Source: Aminipila sp032051575 (lineage in GTDB: Bacteria > Bacillota > Clostridia > Peptostreptococcales > Anaerovoracaceae). Taken from it: a stretch of DNA of 64,000 nucleotides. Made by a program: the position numbers and the translations under genes. The notes beneath the pieces were generated by a model. That model had not been told where the DNA came from. It searched no databases and saw only the letters and a list, made by a program, of their open reading frames with translations. The DNA is taken from contig NZ_DAMBYD010000005.1 of NCBI RefSeq assembly GCF_032051575.1, positions 248,001-312,000 on the forward strand. Direction: 5' to 3'. Position 1 is the first letter of the stretch. Each line of letters starts with the position of its first letter. Shown piece by piece: positions 26,932 through 35,569 of the stretch.

Positions 26932-29583
26932 CTACTCATTTTCTTTTTTTATGAGTTCTTCTATCTGCTTTTTTGTTTCCAGGGGCAATGAATCAATTAG
27001 GTAACTGCGGTCCCTTCCTTGCATTTCCTTATATTCCTTCTTGATTCTTTCATTAGCTGCTTCAATCTCAATCTTCAGTTCTCTTGCCGATAACAAAGAA
27101 CATCCTGATCCTCTTACAATCATCTGCTGTAAACCATCTGATGTTGCAACTACTATAGTATATTTCTTCTTATTATCATAGGCAAATTTCTCAATATACT
27201 GATCTGCGGTTTGTGCCTCTCTTGTATATACCATATGTATATTTTGATAGTTGATTACTTCCTCATGATGCCCCTGAACGCGGTAAGCATCAAACACAGC
27301 GATAATCTGGCAGTTTCGAATCCCCTGATAGTTGCTTAGCATATCAAGCAATTTCATTCTGGCGCCTTCCATATTATCCTCTACAAGCTCCTTCAGCTCA
27401 GGCCATGCATGTATAATATTATACCCATCCACAAGAAGAAACACTTCGTTCGTTTCCTTTGGTATGCTCACATAGCTAGGAAGTTCATAATAGCTGTCCC
27501 TTGCAGGCTTATGTCTTTTCCATACAGATTTCTTTCCTTGATTAGCATAATAGGTATTGTTAATAATCTTGTCTATTTCATCCAAACTAATCGAAGGTTC
27601 TTCCGTTAATGAGAGTTTGCTTTGAACTGATTCTCCAGATATATGTTCTTTACTCTGCAGATAACTTTCAACATGCATATAATCTTTAACCTTATCCCAA
27701 TCCACCAGAAAACCCGAACCATGTGTACAAAATACAGAACCTGTAGGATTTTGTAAATCTCTATCCGCATCATAACCAATACCTTTTATGACTTCTTGGG
27801 TATTATGACACGGTTCATATCCCTTCATCATACAAAACAGCCTGCCAAGGCCTTTGGTATAAGCTGTTACCTCTTTCTGATAGTTTCTCATGTTAATAAC
27901 AGGAGCACTGCCCACAAGAACTGCCATTTCATGTTTCGACTGTGAAAGGGTACATGTTCCATGCATTTTTTCTATGTCAGTCATAGCCCTTCCTACCATT
28001 TTTTCAGGCAATTCAAGCTGAAATGAATAATAAGGCTCTAACAATATGGATTGTGCTTCCTTTAACCCCTGACGTACAGCACGGTAAGTGGCCTCTCTGA
28101 AGTCACCGCCTTCTGTATGCTTATTATGTGCTCTGCCTGAGACTAAAGTAATTTTCATATCGGTAATTTCTGATCCTGTCAAAACTCCCTTATGAGCTTT
28201 TTCTTGAAGATGGGTTAAAATAAGTCTTTGCCAGTTTTTACCCAATACATCTTCACTACATTGAACTCCCCATTGTAAACCACTCCCCGGTTCTCCCTGC
28301 TCTAATAATAAATGAACTTCTGCATAATGTCGTAGTGGTTCAAAATGCCCTACCCCTTCAATTGTGTTGGCTATGGTCTCTTTATATACAATCCTTCCGG
28401 CATCAAAAGTCACTTGAACACCAAAACGACTTAGTATCATACTCTGCAGAATTTCAATCTGCACTTCTCCCATAATTTGAACCTGAATTTCCTGCAAATG
28501 TTCATCCCAAACAATATGAAGTTCTGGCTCTTCTTCTTCAATCTGATGCAGCTTTGGAATCATCATCCTTAGATCACAGCCTTCAGACAATATCATCTGA
28601 TAAAACAATACCGGTTCTAATACTGGTTTATCTGAGGCTTCCTCTATTCCTAAACCTTCGCCCGGTATGGTTTGGCTAAGTCCTGTTACCGCGCATACAC
28701 ATCCTGCAGCTATCTCATTTACTGCTTCAAATTTCTGGCCCGAATAGATACGGATTTGGTTAACTTTCTCTTCCCAAATTCCATTGGATAAGACATCTTT
28801 CACCTTAAGATTTCCACCTGTAAGCTTCATGTGAGTAATCCGGTTACCTTGCTCATCTCTTGTTATTTTAAATATTTTAGCCCCAAATTCATCAGGATAG
28901 TATGGCATAATTGAATACTTGATTATACCCTGAATAAACTGTTCAATGCCCTCTAGTTTTAAAGCTGAACCAAAAAAACATGGAAATATCTTCCGATCTT
29001 CAATAGCCTTTTTAATTTGCTGTTCTCCAACATAACCTGTTTCCAGATAAGTTTCCATCATTGTTTCATCGCTCATGGCCAGCTGTTCATAAAAGCCATC
29101 CGCTTTAACTTGTCCAAAATCAATGCATTCATCATCCAACTGTCTTTTTATTTCTTTTATTAACTCGGCTTTATTGGTTCCATTTTGATCCATTTTATTG
29201 ATGAATAAAAACACAGGAATCCCATACATATCAAGCAGCTGCCATAAGGTTTTGGTATGCCCCTGTACTCCATCTGCGCCACTTATTACTAAAATGGCAT
29301 AATCCAACACTTGAAGTGTTCTCTCCATTTCAGCAGAAAAATCAACATGCCCTGGTGTGTCTAATAAAGTAATCTGAGTCTCCCCTATTTCAAATATGGC
29401 CTGTTTGGAAAAAATGGTGATTCCTCTTGCCCTTTCTAACTCATATGTATCTAAATAAGCATCCTTATTGTCCACCCTTCCAAGCTTTCCAATTTTTCCA
29501 CACTGATAAAGTATTCCTTCTGATAATGAAGTTTTACCTGCATCTACATGCGCTAGTATTCCAATGACTAATTTTTTCATCAT
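26932..29583 (-). CDS. Tet(M)-like ribosomal-protection GTPase fused to a YacP/Rae1-type NYN nuclease domain
   Basis: 883 residues. The N-terminal 650 or so follow the EF-G-like Tet(M)/Tet(W) plan: G1 AHVDAGKT (11-18), G2 RGITI (53-57), G3 DTPGH (75-79), G4 NKMD (129-132), then domains II-V, including LLEPYYSFQLELP. A linker of about 60 residues leads to an NYN domain (about 714-840) with DGYNIIHAW, FDAYRV, TADQYIE and ATSDG acidic clusters, as in YacP/Rae1, the ribosome-associated A-site endoribonuclease. Canonical Tet proteins are about 640 residues. It may dislodge ligands from the ribosome or cut mRNA in the A site. Tetracycline resistance cannot be assumed. Confidence 0.9.
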   Translation of the reverse strand: MMKKLVIGILAHVDAGKTSLSEGILYQCGKIGKLGRVDNKDAYLDTYELERARGITIFSKQAIFEIGETQITLLDTPGHVDFSAEMERTLQVLDYAILVISGADGVQGHTKTLWQLLDMYGIPVFLFINKMDQNGTNKAELIKEIKRQLDDECIDFGQVKADGFYEQLAMSDETMMETYLETGYVGEQQIKKAIEDRKIFPCFFGSALKLEGIEQFIQGIIKYSIMPYYPDEFGAKIFKITRDEQGNRITHMKLTGGNLKVKDVLSNGIWEEKVNQIRIYSGQKFEAVNEIAAGCVCAVTGLSQTIPGEGLGIEEASDKPVLEPVLFYQMILSEGCDLRMMIPKLHQIEEEEPELHIVWDEHLQEIQVQIMGEVQIEILQSMILSRFGVQVTFDAGRIVYKETIANTIEGVGHFEPLRHYAEVHLLLEQGEPGSGLQWGVQCSEDVLGKNWQRLILTHLQEKAHKGVLTGSEITDMKITLVSGRAHNKHTEGGDFREATYRAVRQGLKEAQSILLEPYYSFQLELPEKMVGRAMTDIEKMHGTCTLSQSKHEMAVLVGSAPVINMRNYQKEVTAYTKGLGRLFCMMKGYEPCHNTQEVIKGIGYDADRDLQNPTGSVFCTHGSGFLVDWDKVKDYMHVESYLQSKEHISGESVQSKLSLTEEPSISLDEIDKIINNTYYANQGKKSVWKRHKPARDSYYELPSYVSIPKETNEVFLLVDGYNIIHAWPELKELVEDNMEGARMKLLDMLSNYQGIRNCQIIAVFDAYRVQGHHEEVINYQNIHMVYTREAQTADQYIEKFAYDNKKKYTIVVATSDGLQQMIVRGSGCSLLSARELKIEIEAANERIKKEYKEMQGRDRSYLIDSLPLETKKQIEELIKKENE

Positions 29584-29637
29584 CTATTTAAATCCTTCAC
29601 CTTTTCTGACTTTTAAATACCTAAACTGTCCATTCAT
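29584..29637 (-). CDS. 17-residue leader ORF abutting the Tet(M)-like gene
   Basis: ATG at 29637, about 12 nt after the predicted transcription start, opens a 17-codon frame (MNGQFRYLKVRKGEGFK) whose TAG stop is immediately followed by the ATG of the GTPase gene. The ORF contains the AAGGTGAAGGA ribosome site of that gene. Its own site (AGAAG) is weak. Such a layout suits translational coupling or leader-peptide control as known for tet(M) and erm genes. Confidence 0.5.
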   Translation of the reverse strand: MNGQFRYLKVRKGEGFK

Positions 29638-29655
29638 TTGTATTCTTCTATTCTT

Positions 29656-29684
29656 ATGATAACAGTAAGTTTGCAATTTGACAA
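29656..29684 (-). promoter_or_regulatory. Promoter of the leader ORF and Tet(M)-like gene
   Basis: Minus-strand TTGTCA (29679-29684) and TATCAT (29656-29661) with a 17-bp spacer. Confidence 0.6.
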
Positions 29685-29730
29685 TTTTATTGTGAAAATG
29701 GTGTTATTAAGTAAATTAAATTATCGCCAA

Positions 29731-29777
29731 AAAGACTATAAACTGAATTACTTTTACGCATCCGGCCTATAGTCTTT
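29731..29777 (-). terminator. Terminator-like stem-loop
   Basis: 10-bp perfect arms AAAGACTATA / TATAGTCTTT with a 27-nt loop, followed on the minus strand by TTTTTGG. It ends the transcript of the 42-codon gene at 29829 and shields the next promoter. Confidence 0.5.
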
Positions 29778-29828
29778 AAGTTATTTCTTATGGCATTTTT
29801 ATATTGATTTTAATTAAAACAAATAATC

Positions 29829-29957
29829 CTATTGTTCATTTTTAAAAGGATTTTGAAACAAGGGTCCTGATTTTATACTTTTATCTTGAGAATCACCCTT
29901 AGTATTTTTAGATTTTTTGTCATTCTTTATTTTGTCGTTTTGTTTATTATTATCCAT
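29829..29957 (-). CDS. 42-residue Lys/Asn/Asp-rich small protein
   Basis: ATG at 29957 with an AAAGGAG site 9 nt upstream; 42 codons to TAG. The sequence starts MDNNKQNDKIKNDKKSKN and ends PLFQNPFKNEQ, with only the last quarter hydrophobic. No family is recognised. The Lys/Asn-rich disordered style matches other tiny proteins here. Translation is supported by the ribosome site and by a terminator-like hairpin 52 bp downstream. Confidence 0.6.
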   Translation of the reverse strand: MDNNKQNDKIKNDKKSKNTKGDSQDKSIKSGPLFQNPFKNEQ

Positions 29958-30026
29958 ATTTTTATGCTCCTTTAATAAAATATTTTTATTAGTTTGCACA
30001 TTTTGGCTATATTTATAATAAAAAAC

Positions 30027-30202
30027 CTAACTATATTCCTGCTGCTCCAAAATCTGCATTCCGCATTTTGGACAAACACTCCAATCAGCTTCTAGATAAA
30101 ATCCACAATTTTGGCACCCCTTTTCATTGCATCACCATAAACGTAGAGGCCCACTAATACTGGCACGCCTATACATAGTATCAATAATATAATTAATGGC
30201 AT
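30027..30202 (-). pseudogene. Frameshifted membrane-helix plus zinc-ribbon protein
   Basis: One frame from ATG 30202 encodes a membrane helix (PLIILLILCIGVPVLVGLYV) and runs VYGDAMKRG before diverging at the AAAAGGGG run (30117-30124). The next frame then continues GCQNCGFYLEADWSVCPKCGMQI to TAG at 30027, a clear CxxC...CPxCG zinc ribbon. A single added G would give KRGCQNCG, joining both halves in about 60 residues. Either a real mutation, a programmed shift or a homopolymer undercall. The ribosome site AGGAG lies 17-20 nt upstream of the ATG, better placed for an ATT at 30220. Confidence 0.65.
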
Positions 30203-30263
30203 CAAATTTAAAAAGATAATGAGCTCTCCTATTTTTTATTCATAGTTATATTTATGTACGACA

Positions 30264-30554
30264 CTACCTAAAAAAGAATACTACTATGGCAACACCAAAG
30301 ATAAATAGTGCAACAAAAAGACTAAATATGGCAACCGCTTTATTATATTTCCAAAATTGTAATGTTTGAATCAACATCAGCAATCCTAATAATGGCTCAA
30401 CTACATTTATTAAGTCTTTCCACCTACCTGCAAGACTTAAAACGGACAATATGATAACAGAAATTGAAAGAATTAGACCAAACACTGTCAACCCTTTTTC
30501 TAATGTAGATCTTTCTTTCCATTTTGGCATTTGTTTTTTCACATGGATTTCCAT
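30264..30554 (-). CDS. Small membrane protein of unknown function
   Basis: 96 residues. A basic N-terminus (MEIHVKKQMPKWKERS) precedes three hydrophobic helices (about 25-45, 52-64, 74-94). No motif recognised. It lies 18 bp after the CPBP protease gene on the same strand with a GGAGGAAAT site and is likely co-transcribed. Confidence 0.7.
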   Translation of the reverse strand: MEIHVKKQMPKWKERSTLEKGLTVFGLILSISVIILSVLSLAGRWKDLINVVEPLLGLLMLIQTLQFWKYNKAVAIFSLFVALFIFGVAIVVFFFR

Positions 30555-30572
30555 CTTTATTTCCTCCCTGAA

Positions 30573-31526
30573 TTAAGAGTATTGTATTTTCGATTGCATT
30601 GTCCCTTTACGTTGATTATTTATCCACTTCAATATTAATCCAGCAATCGCAATCAATAATGTAATTGTTGTGATAAGTCCACCTTCAGGGCCAAAAGTCC
30701 CTCCTGTAAGTAAACTAGACCCTATTTGTTGTGTTTGAAAGATCTTTTCTCCATTATCAGCAAAACCGCTGACAGGAAGACCATAGATATTTCCAAGAGC
30801 AAAATTCCAGGCAAAATGCAAGCCACAAACTCCCCATATATTTCCGTTAAGAATAGCATAACCTGCGAAAAATATACCGGATAATGTCAAATTTATAAAA
30901 GATAAAACGGTTACTCCAGAACTAAATAAATGAAGAATACCAAATATGATTGCCGTGATAGAAATTGCTATAATTGGTGTACTGTTTTTTTCTAAACTGG
31001 GAATCAGCCATCCTCTTATTGCAATTTCCTCTGAAGCACTTTGTACAATCCAGCCCAATGCCATAATACCAAGATTTATTATTATGTAACTATAATCTAG
31101 TGGATCATATTTCAATGTTATCGCTCCTGTTAAAAGCAACGTCAGGGTAACTGTTGTTATTGTACATAAACCAATCATAAATCCCGTAATATATAGTTTA
31201 AAAGGATTATTGGTTTGAAAGCCAATCGAATTCACTGGACGTTTTTCCACAAATTTTACCCATGAAAAGAAAATTATTATCTGTGTTCCACAAACCATTA
31301 TTTTTCTTAATGCAAGCATAATCGTCCCATTGACATCAGCAATCAACCCAAATACATTGAAAAAAGCCTGCGTAAGCAGACGCCCTAATCCAAGTCCAAT
31401 CAACCACAGTAAAAAATAAACTACAATTGTTAATGGAATATTCAATTTCATTCTACTTGTTTTTTGTTGTAGAAACAACTCACTCTCTTTTAAATACTGA
31501 TTTATAACACTCACGTGGCCTCCCAT
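30573..31526 (-). CDS. CPBP-family intramembrane metalloprotease
   Basis: 317 residues with about eight membrane helices. The Abi/CPBP motif 1 EEIAIRGW (near residue 168) and downstream HLF and HFAWN histidines (about 205 and 240) provide the glutamate/histidine metal site. Family members include CAAX prenyl proteases and bacteriocin-immunity/processing proteins. The target is unknown. A 96-residue membrane protein follows in the same operon. Confidence 0.9.
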   Translation of the reverse strand: MGGHVSVINQYLKESELFLQQKTSRMKLNIPLTIVVYFLLWLIGLGLGRLLTQAFFNVFGLIADVNGTIMLALRKIMVCGTQIIIFFSWVKFVEKRPVNSIGFQTNNPFKLYITGFMIGLCTITTVTLTLLLTGAITLKYDPLDYSYIIINLGIMALGWIVQSASEEIAIRGWLIPSLEKNSTPIIAISITAIIFGILHLFSSGVTVLSFINLTLSGIFFAGYAILNGNIWGVCGLHFAWNFALGNIYGLPVSGFADNGEKIFQTQQIGSSLLTGGTFGPEGGLITTITLLIAIAGLILKWINNQRKGTMQSKIQYS

Positions 31527-31593
31527 AATCGATTATTTTAACTGCATGATACAAGAAATTAGCATTACCATTCAAATAAGGCAATGCATCATT

Positions 31594-32535
31594 TCAATTT
31601 TCGCATATCCAAATATATCGGGTAAAATCTCCTTTAATTGTTTTTTCTGCTCTGCAGTAGTCAACAATCTTTAGTTGTTCCCAATTTAGCTTTTCTCTAA
31701 TATCCGTTGACGTGACTATTACCATTTTACTTGCAATCTGTTTAGCATGCTTGATGATATCCCATTGTTTTTCTTCATCAAAATGGCTGAAGTTATTATA
31801 TGGTAAATCAGCAATAACAGCATCATAATGTTCTTTAATATCTTTCATATCACCCGTTACGATTTTAGCATGATATTGATAGTGGGCCAAATTTAAACGG
31901 GCAAATTCTGCAACCTTGGAATTAATCTCCCAGCCAGATATATTATATCCTGCAAAAACACCTTCTAAAATGACCGTTCCTACACCACAACAGGTATCAA
32001 TTAAGCGCTTTGAAGTATCACCTCTACCCGCCGCATTGATAAGCACCTTAGCCATATTAACTCCTAATGCGCTAGAAAAGGAGTATGGCTTTTGCTTATG
32101 ATTACGCCACTCATAATTATTTTGTTGTAAATAACCAAAGTACCAATAACCCTGATAAGATGTAATACCTAACATGATTTTCGGTGACTGGAAGGATGGG
32201 TAACCATATATACGAAGCCCTACTTCTTTTGACAATTTTTTTCCCTGATTAATATTTGGATCTCTGTTATACATGGCAACATACTTCACCATAAAATCAT
32301 TTGCTCTAAAATCATCTGTTATAATTGCATCAAGAATTTCATTGAAAGTCTTTTTCTTATATATGATTTTTAATCTATTCTTTAGAAAAGGGCTAATGGA
32401 TGGATCAACCTCTTTATCTGTAAAAAACACTTTATTTTTAAACTCATCATCAAAAAGCGCCCTAAATTCAAAAGCACACAAATTATGATCCTGCACATTA
32501 TAGTTTACGTTATAAATATATTGGCCCCTTTTCAT
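31594..32535 (-). CDS. Putative RNA methyltransferase, UPF0020/TRM11-like
   Basis: 313 residues. The C-terminal SAM-binding domain shows DTCCGVGTVILEGVFAG (motif I), GWEINSKVAEFARLNLA and the catalytic DLPYNNF (motif IV, N2/N6-type D-x-P-Y), with THUMP-like content in the N-terminal 150 residues less clear. Family members methylate tRNA or rRNA guanines or adenines. Its ATG overlaps the stop of an upstream GrpB-family remnant (TAATG), so translation may once have been coupled to that gene. Confidence 0.82.
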   Translation of the reverse strand: MKRGQYIYNVNYNVQDHNLCAFEFRALFDDEFKNKVFFTDKEVDPSISPFLKNRLKIIYKKKTFNEILDAIITDDFRANDFMVKYVAMYNRDPNINQGKKLSKEVGLRIYGYPSFQSPKIMLGITSYQGYWYFGYLQQNNYEWRNHKQKPYSFSSALGVNMAKVLINAAGRGDTSKRLIDTCCGVGTVILEGVFAGYNISGWEINSKVAEFARLNLAHYQYHAKIVTGDMKDIKEHYDAVIADLPYNNFSHFDEEKQWDIIKHAKQIASKMVIVTSTDIREKLNWEQLKIVDYCRAEKTIKGDFTRYIWICEN

Positions 32536-32814
32536 TAGTTGATCTCCATTTTCTTTATTCTCGTCTTATATCTTTCACCATACTGTAGTTTTGCTTTTTC
32601 GGAATATATGCTAATAAATTCTTCTTTTGCATTGGTATACGCATCTCTATTATATTCGTATTTTTCCTTTAACCGCCTTTTTAAATCTGAATATTCCTTA
32701 GCAGCCTCTGGATGTTCAATTAAATAATCCCTAAAATATAATTCACTCCAATTATCAGTATGGAAACAGCTCCCACAATTCCTCCAGTGTCATTTCTGAT
32801 AATTCCTTTGGCAT
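32535..32814 (-). pseudogene. GrpB-family (UPF0157) remnant with internal deletion
   Basis: ATG 32814 begins MPKELSEMTLEELWELFPY and stops after 18 codons. In a second frame the sequence then resumes as HTDNWSELYFRDYL, followed by EHPEAAKEYSDLKR and DAYTNAKEEFI, ending at TAA 32535. These are the N-terminal and C-terminal ends of a GrpB-family nucleotidyltransferase-like protein, normally about 165-180 residues. Roughly 75-85 central residues, including the catalytic core, are missing and the frame is shifted at the junction. The remains cannot be functional. Confidence 0.75.
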
Positions 32815-32818
32815 TAAA

Positions 32819-33640
32819 CTATTCCCCCAGTTTATTCAGCATATCATAACTCAACTTCCGAAATACCTGACAATATTTTTCAAATCCGTCCTGTCCAATT
32901 ATATAAATATTGGGCATATAAGCCATTCTTTTTTTAGAATATGCGATACGTTCTAAACCATTATCTACAGATGTATGATTACTTAATGCCACATCTACAT
33001 TTTTTATTTTTGCTTCATTCATAAAGTAATCTAATGACTTCAGATATTGCTTCACTTGGTTTTTTGTCCATGGTGGTGTCGTGCCGCCCCACAATGCTGC
33101 CATATGTATTTCTTCCTCTTCTTTTACAGGAAATATATAGCTTAAACCTCCTGGAGTATGTCCAGAGGTTCCATAAACATATATGGTTTTATCTCCTAAT
33201 GTTATGGTATCTCCATCCTGTACATGAACATCTATTTTATAATTTTTCCAGGTTTCTGGTCTTTCTGGTTTGGTTGGGTGCTCCTGCCAAAAAATATCAT
33301 CTACTTTGGAAAGGTATGTTTCTACGTGATATTTTTCAACAAACCATCTTCCGCATCCAGTATGATCAACATGTCCATGTGTCAATACCAGTTTTTTTAT
33401 TGTATCAGGATCCCATCCCATATCATTAATTGCATCTATTATTGCATCAAAAGCCTTTTTTTCCGGCCATATAGCATCTATCACGATTAACCCTGCACTC
33501 GTCTTTAATACAAAACAATTTGTTTCTCTTTGTGCAACAATTAGCAAATCATCGAAAATCATAGCATGGGTAAAAAATGACATATCTTCCATTGCTTTAA
33601 TTGTTTCTTTAGTAACTACTGGTTTATTTAATCTATTCAT
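32819..33640 (-). CDS. MBL-fold metallo-hydrolase
   Basis: 273 residues. Metallo-beta-lactamase motif TH-G-H-VDHTGCGRWF (near residue 90) plus later metal ligands HTPGG (about 155) and SNHTS (about 230) are present. Broadly a hydrolase of thioesters, phosphodiesters or lactones; the substrate is unknown. The frame is open nine codons further upstream (33667), but ATG 33640 has AAGAGGAG at 11 nt and begins MNRLNKPVV. Neighbours are unrelated. Confidence 0.85.
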   Translation of the reverse strand: MNRLNKPVVTKETIKAMEDMSFFTHAMIFDDLLIVAQRETNCFVLKTSAGLIVIDAIWPEKKAFDAIIDAINDMGWDPDTIKKLVLTHGHVDHTGCGRWFVEKYHVETYLSKVDDIFWQEHPTKPERPETWKNYKIDVHVQDGDTITLGDKTIYVYGTSGHTPGGLSYIFPVKEEEEIHMAALWGGTTPPWTKNQVKQYLKSLDYFMNEAKIKNVDVALSNHTSVDNGLERIAYSKKRMAYMPNIYIIGQDGFEKYCQVFRKLSYDMLNKLGE

Positions 33641-33749
33641 TTTATTATACGCTCCTCTTGATATCATACCATAAATTTCTATTTCTTTCCACCGCTCTCA
33701 TTTTGTGCCATAAGAAAAATCATACTGTCTTGCAATAAATCTAATTCTC

Positions 33750-34892
33750 CTAAAGAATTCTAGAAAAATTTCTAAATAACTGCTTTTTATCAATATAATT
33801 TGCCTCTAGTTCTTTAATATCACCTGTATCTATATTTAAAATATACCTCTTAGCATCTTCCAAAGGCATTCCATTTTCTACAGATAAAAATGTAATTGTA
33901 TCATCATCCAAATACATCGGATCAATAAACACATAACCATTTTTTTTGGTTTTTTCTATTACCTTTGCCTCTTTAGGCGACGATAAATTAATTTTAAATA
34001 ACTGACCATCCTCTCCAGTTGTTTTTCTAAACTTTGATATTACCAATGTATCTCCATTCAAACTAACTGTAATATACCCAATTATATTATCATCTTCTGC
34101 TGTATATAGTAATTCACTTTTATTTGAATTTAAATCATAGCACCATATACTTGATCCCAATATGACGCCTTCACCCTGAACTGCAATATTTCTGAACAGC
34201 GTTTTTGTATAATATATCTTTGACTTACTTTCTACTATGGTAGGATTTGATAATTTTGAAAATATAACTGTATCATCCTCTATATCATTCGATGATTTAC
34301 TGCTGCCATACTGTTGTAAAATATTATTGACATCTTCTTTTTCTGTTAGAAGTTCAAATGTGTTTTTTGATTTATCATTATAATTGTTTTCACCTGTTAT
34401 CAAAGCATTGTAGCCTTCTTGTATATTAACGGTTTTTCCTGTCTCGGTATCTAAAATTAAGATTTTTTCCATCGGATATCCATTTGGAATTTCAACCTTT
34501 CTTAAAAGTATATTTTTTGGGTCAATAAACATTACCCCTTTAAGTTCGCTAGGAAGTTTCTCATCTCTAAAAAACTCTTTTTCTGTGTGGTTTTCAATAT
34601 CCTTTACAACTAGATATTCATGTGTACCTTGTTCATTCCAAATTGTATATGCATATTTTTGTCCATTTGCAGTCATAGTGGCACCTTCTACAAAGGTATC
34701 GTTTGGGAATGATGCAATCTTTCTAAAATTATCAGTTTCTGTATTATAAACAACAAAATCAATTTTATTGTTGCCCTTCACAAAACCAGTCAAATTGCCA
34801 CTATAATTATTTTCTATTCTTTGTATACAACCCATACACAGAATAGAAATTAACACTATTACTACAACAGTTTCCATTCTCCTTTTTTTCAT
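33750..34892 (-). CDS. Lipoprotein with beta-propeller-like repeats
   Basis: 380 residues. Lipoprotein signal with lipobox CMGC (Cys near 22). The mature part repeats a WD/TolB-like layout (short strands such as YAYTIWNEQGTHEYLVVKD and SIWCYDLNSNKSELLYTAEDD, linked by acidic turns), suggesting a propeller. It is probably a surface-attached protein of unknown binding partner. Single gene. Confidence 0.7.
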   Translation of the reverse strand: MKKRRMETVVVIVLISILCMGCIQRIENNYSGNLTGFVKGNNKIDFVVYNTETDNFRKIASFPNDTFVEGATMTANGQKYAYTIWNEQGTHEYLVVKDIENHTEKEFFRDEKLPSELKGVMFIDPKNILLRKVEIPNGYPMEKILILDTETGKTVNIQEGYNALITGENNYNDKSKNTFELLTEKEDVNNILQQYGSSKSSNDIEDDTVIFSKLSNPTIVESKSKIYYTKTLFRNIAVQGEGVILGSSIWCYDLNSNKSELLYTAEDDNIIGYITVSLNGDTLVISKFRKTTGEDGQLFKINLSSPKEAKVIEKTKKNGYVFIDPMYLDDDTITFLSVENGMPLEDAKRYILNIDTGDIKELEANYIDKKQLFRNFSRIL

Positions 34893-34970
34893 TTTTTGCT
34901 ACTTCTCCTTTATATTTTAATAATACATACGCCTAATATTATAATAACACTGTACCACTCTACAATGATT

Positions 34971-34998
34971 AAAAAAAGAACCAATCACTTAAGACTGG
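34971..34998 (-). terminator. Terminator downstream of tspO
   Basis: Minus-strand stem CCAGTC / GATTGG (one G-U pair) followed by TTCTTTTTTT, 22 bp after the tspO stop. Confidence 0.7.
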
Positions 34999-35019
34999 CC
35001 CTTATTTGATATTCTGCCA

Positions 35020-35514
35020 TTAACGATTCAACATCCATACTGAGTAATTCAACACTCCGGCAAAACTTACCCACAGAATATATGGAATCATCAAATAGCC
35101 TGCTATCTTATCAAGTTTATAAAATTTTACAGTAGTAATAGCAATTAAAATCCAAAGGATGATGAGCCATATAAATGCCAAACCTCTCATACCTAATCCA
35201 AAGAAAATAATCGACCAAAGGAAGTTAAATATTAGCTGAATCACATAAAAAAACAGTGCGCTTTTCACCTCTCGGTTTTCAGTTCCCTTTAAATAAATTC
35301 TGTAACTTGCAATTCCCATAAGTATATACAATAACGTCCATACTATAGGAAATATACTTCCAGAAGGAGCAAATTCAGGCTTATTCAACTGTTGAAATTT
35401 TACCATAGTATCGCTTGTTAGGAATGCACTTAAGGCTCCTACTGCCAGTGGTATAACTATGGCAATTATTAATCCCCAAATGCTGCCTTTTTTAGTTAAA
35501 TATGTTTTTTTCAT
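35020..35514 (-). CDS. TspO/MBR family tryptophan-rich sensory protein
   Basis: 164 residues with five membrane helices. Family segments LNKPEFAPSGSIFPIVWTLLYILMGIASYRIY, LFFYVIQLIFNFLWSIIFFGLG and LMIPYILWVSFAGVLNYSVWMLN are clear. TspO homologues bind porphyrins and related ligands and modulate stress responses. The start was set at ATG 35514, 10 nt after AAGGA, since the GTG of the longer frame sits too close to the ribosome site. Single gene. Confidence 0.93.
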   Translation of the reverse strand: MKKTYLTKKGSIWGLIIAIVIPLAVGALSAFLTSDTMVKFQQLNKPEFAPSGSIFPIVWTLLYILMGIASYRIYLKGTENREVKSALFFYVIQLIFNFLWSIIFFGLGMRGLAFIWLIILWILIAITTVKFYKLDKIAGYLMIPYILWVSFAGVLNYSVWMLNR

Positions 35515-35569
35515 TTTAACCACTTCCTTTTTATTAACTTACCACTATTATATTTTTGTATCTCCTATC

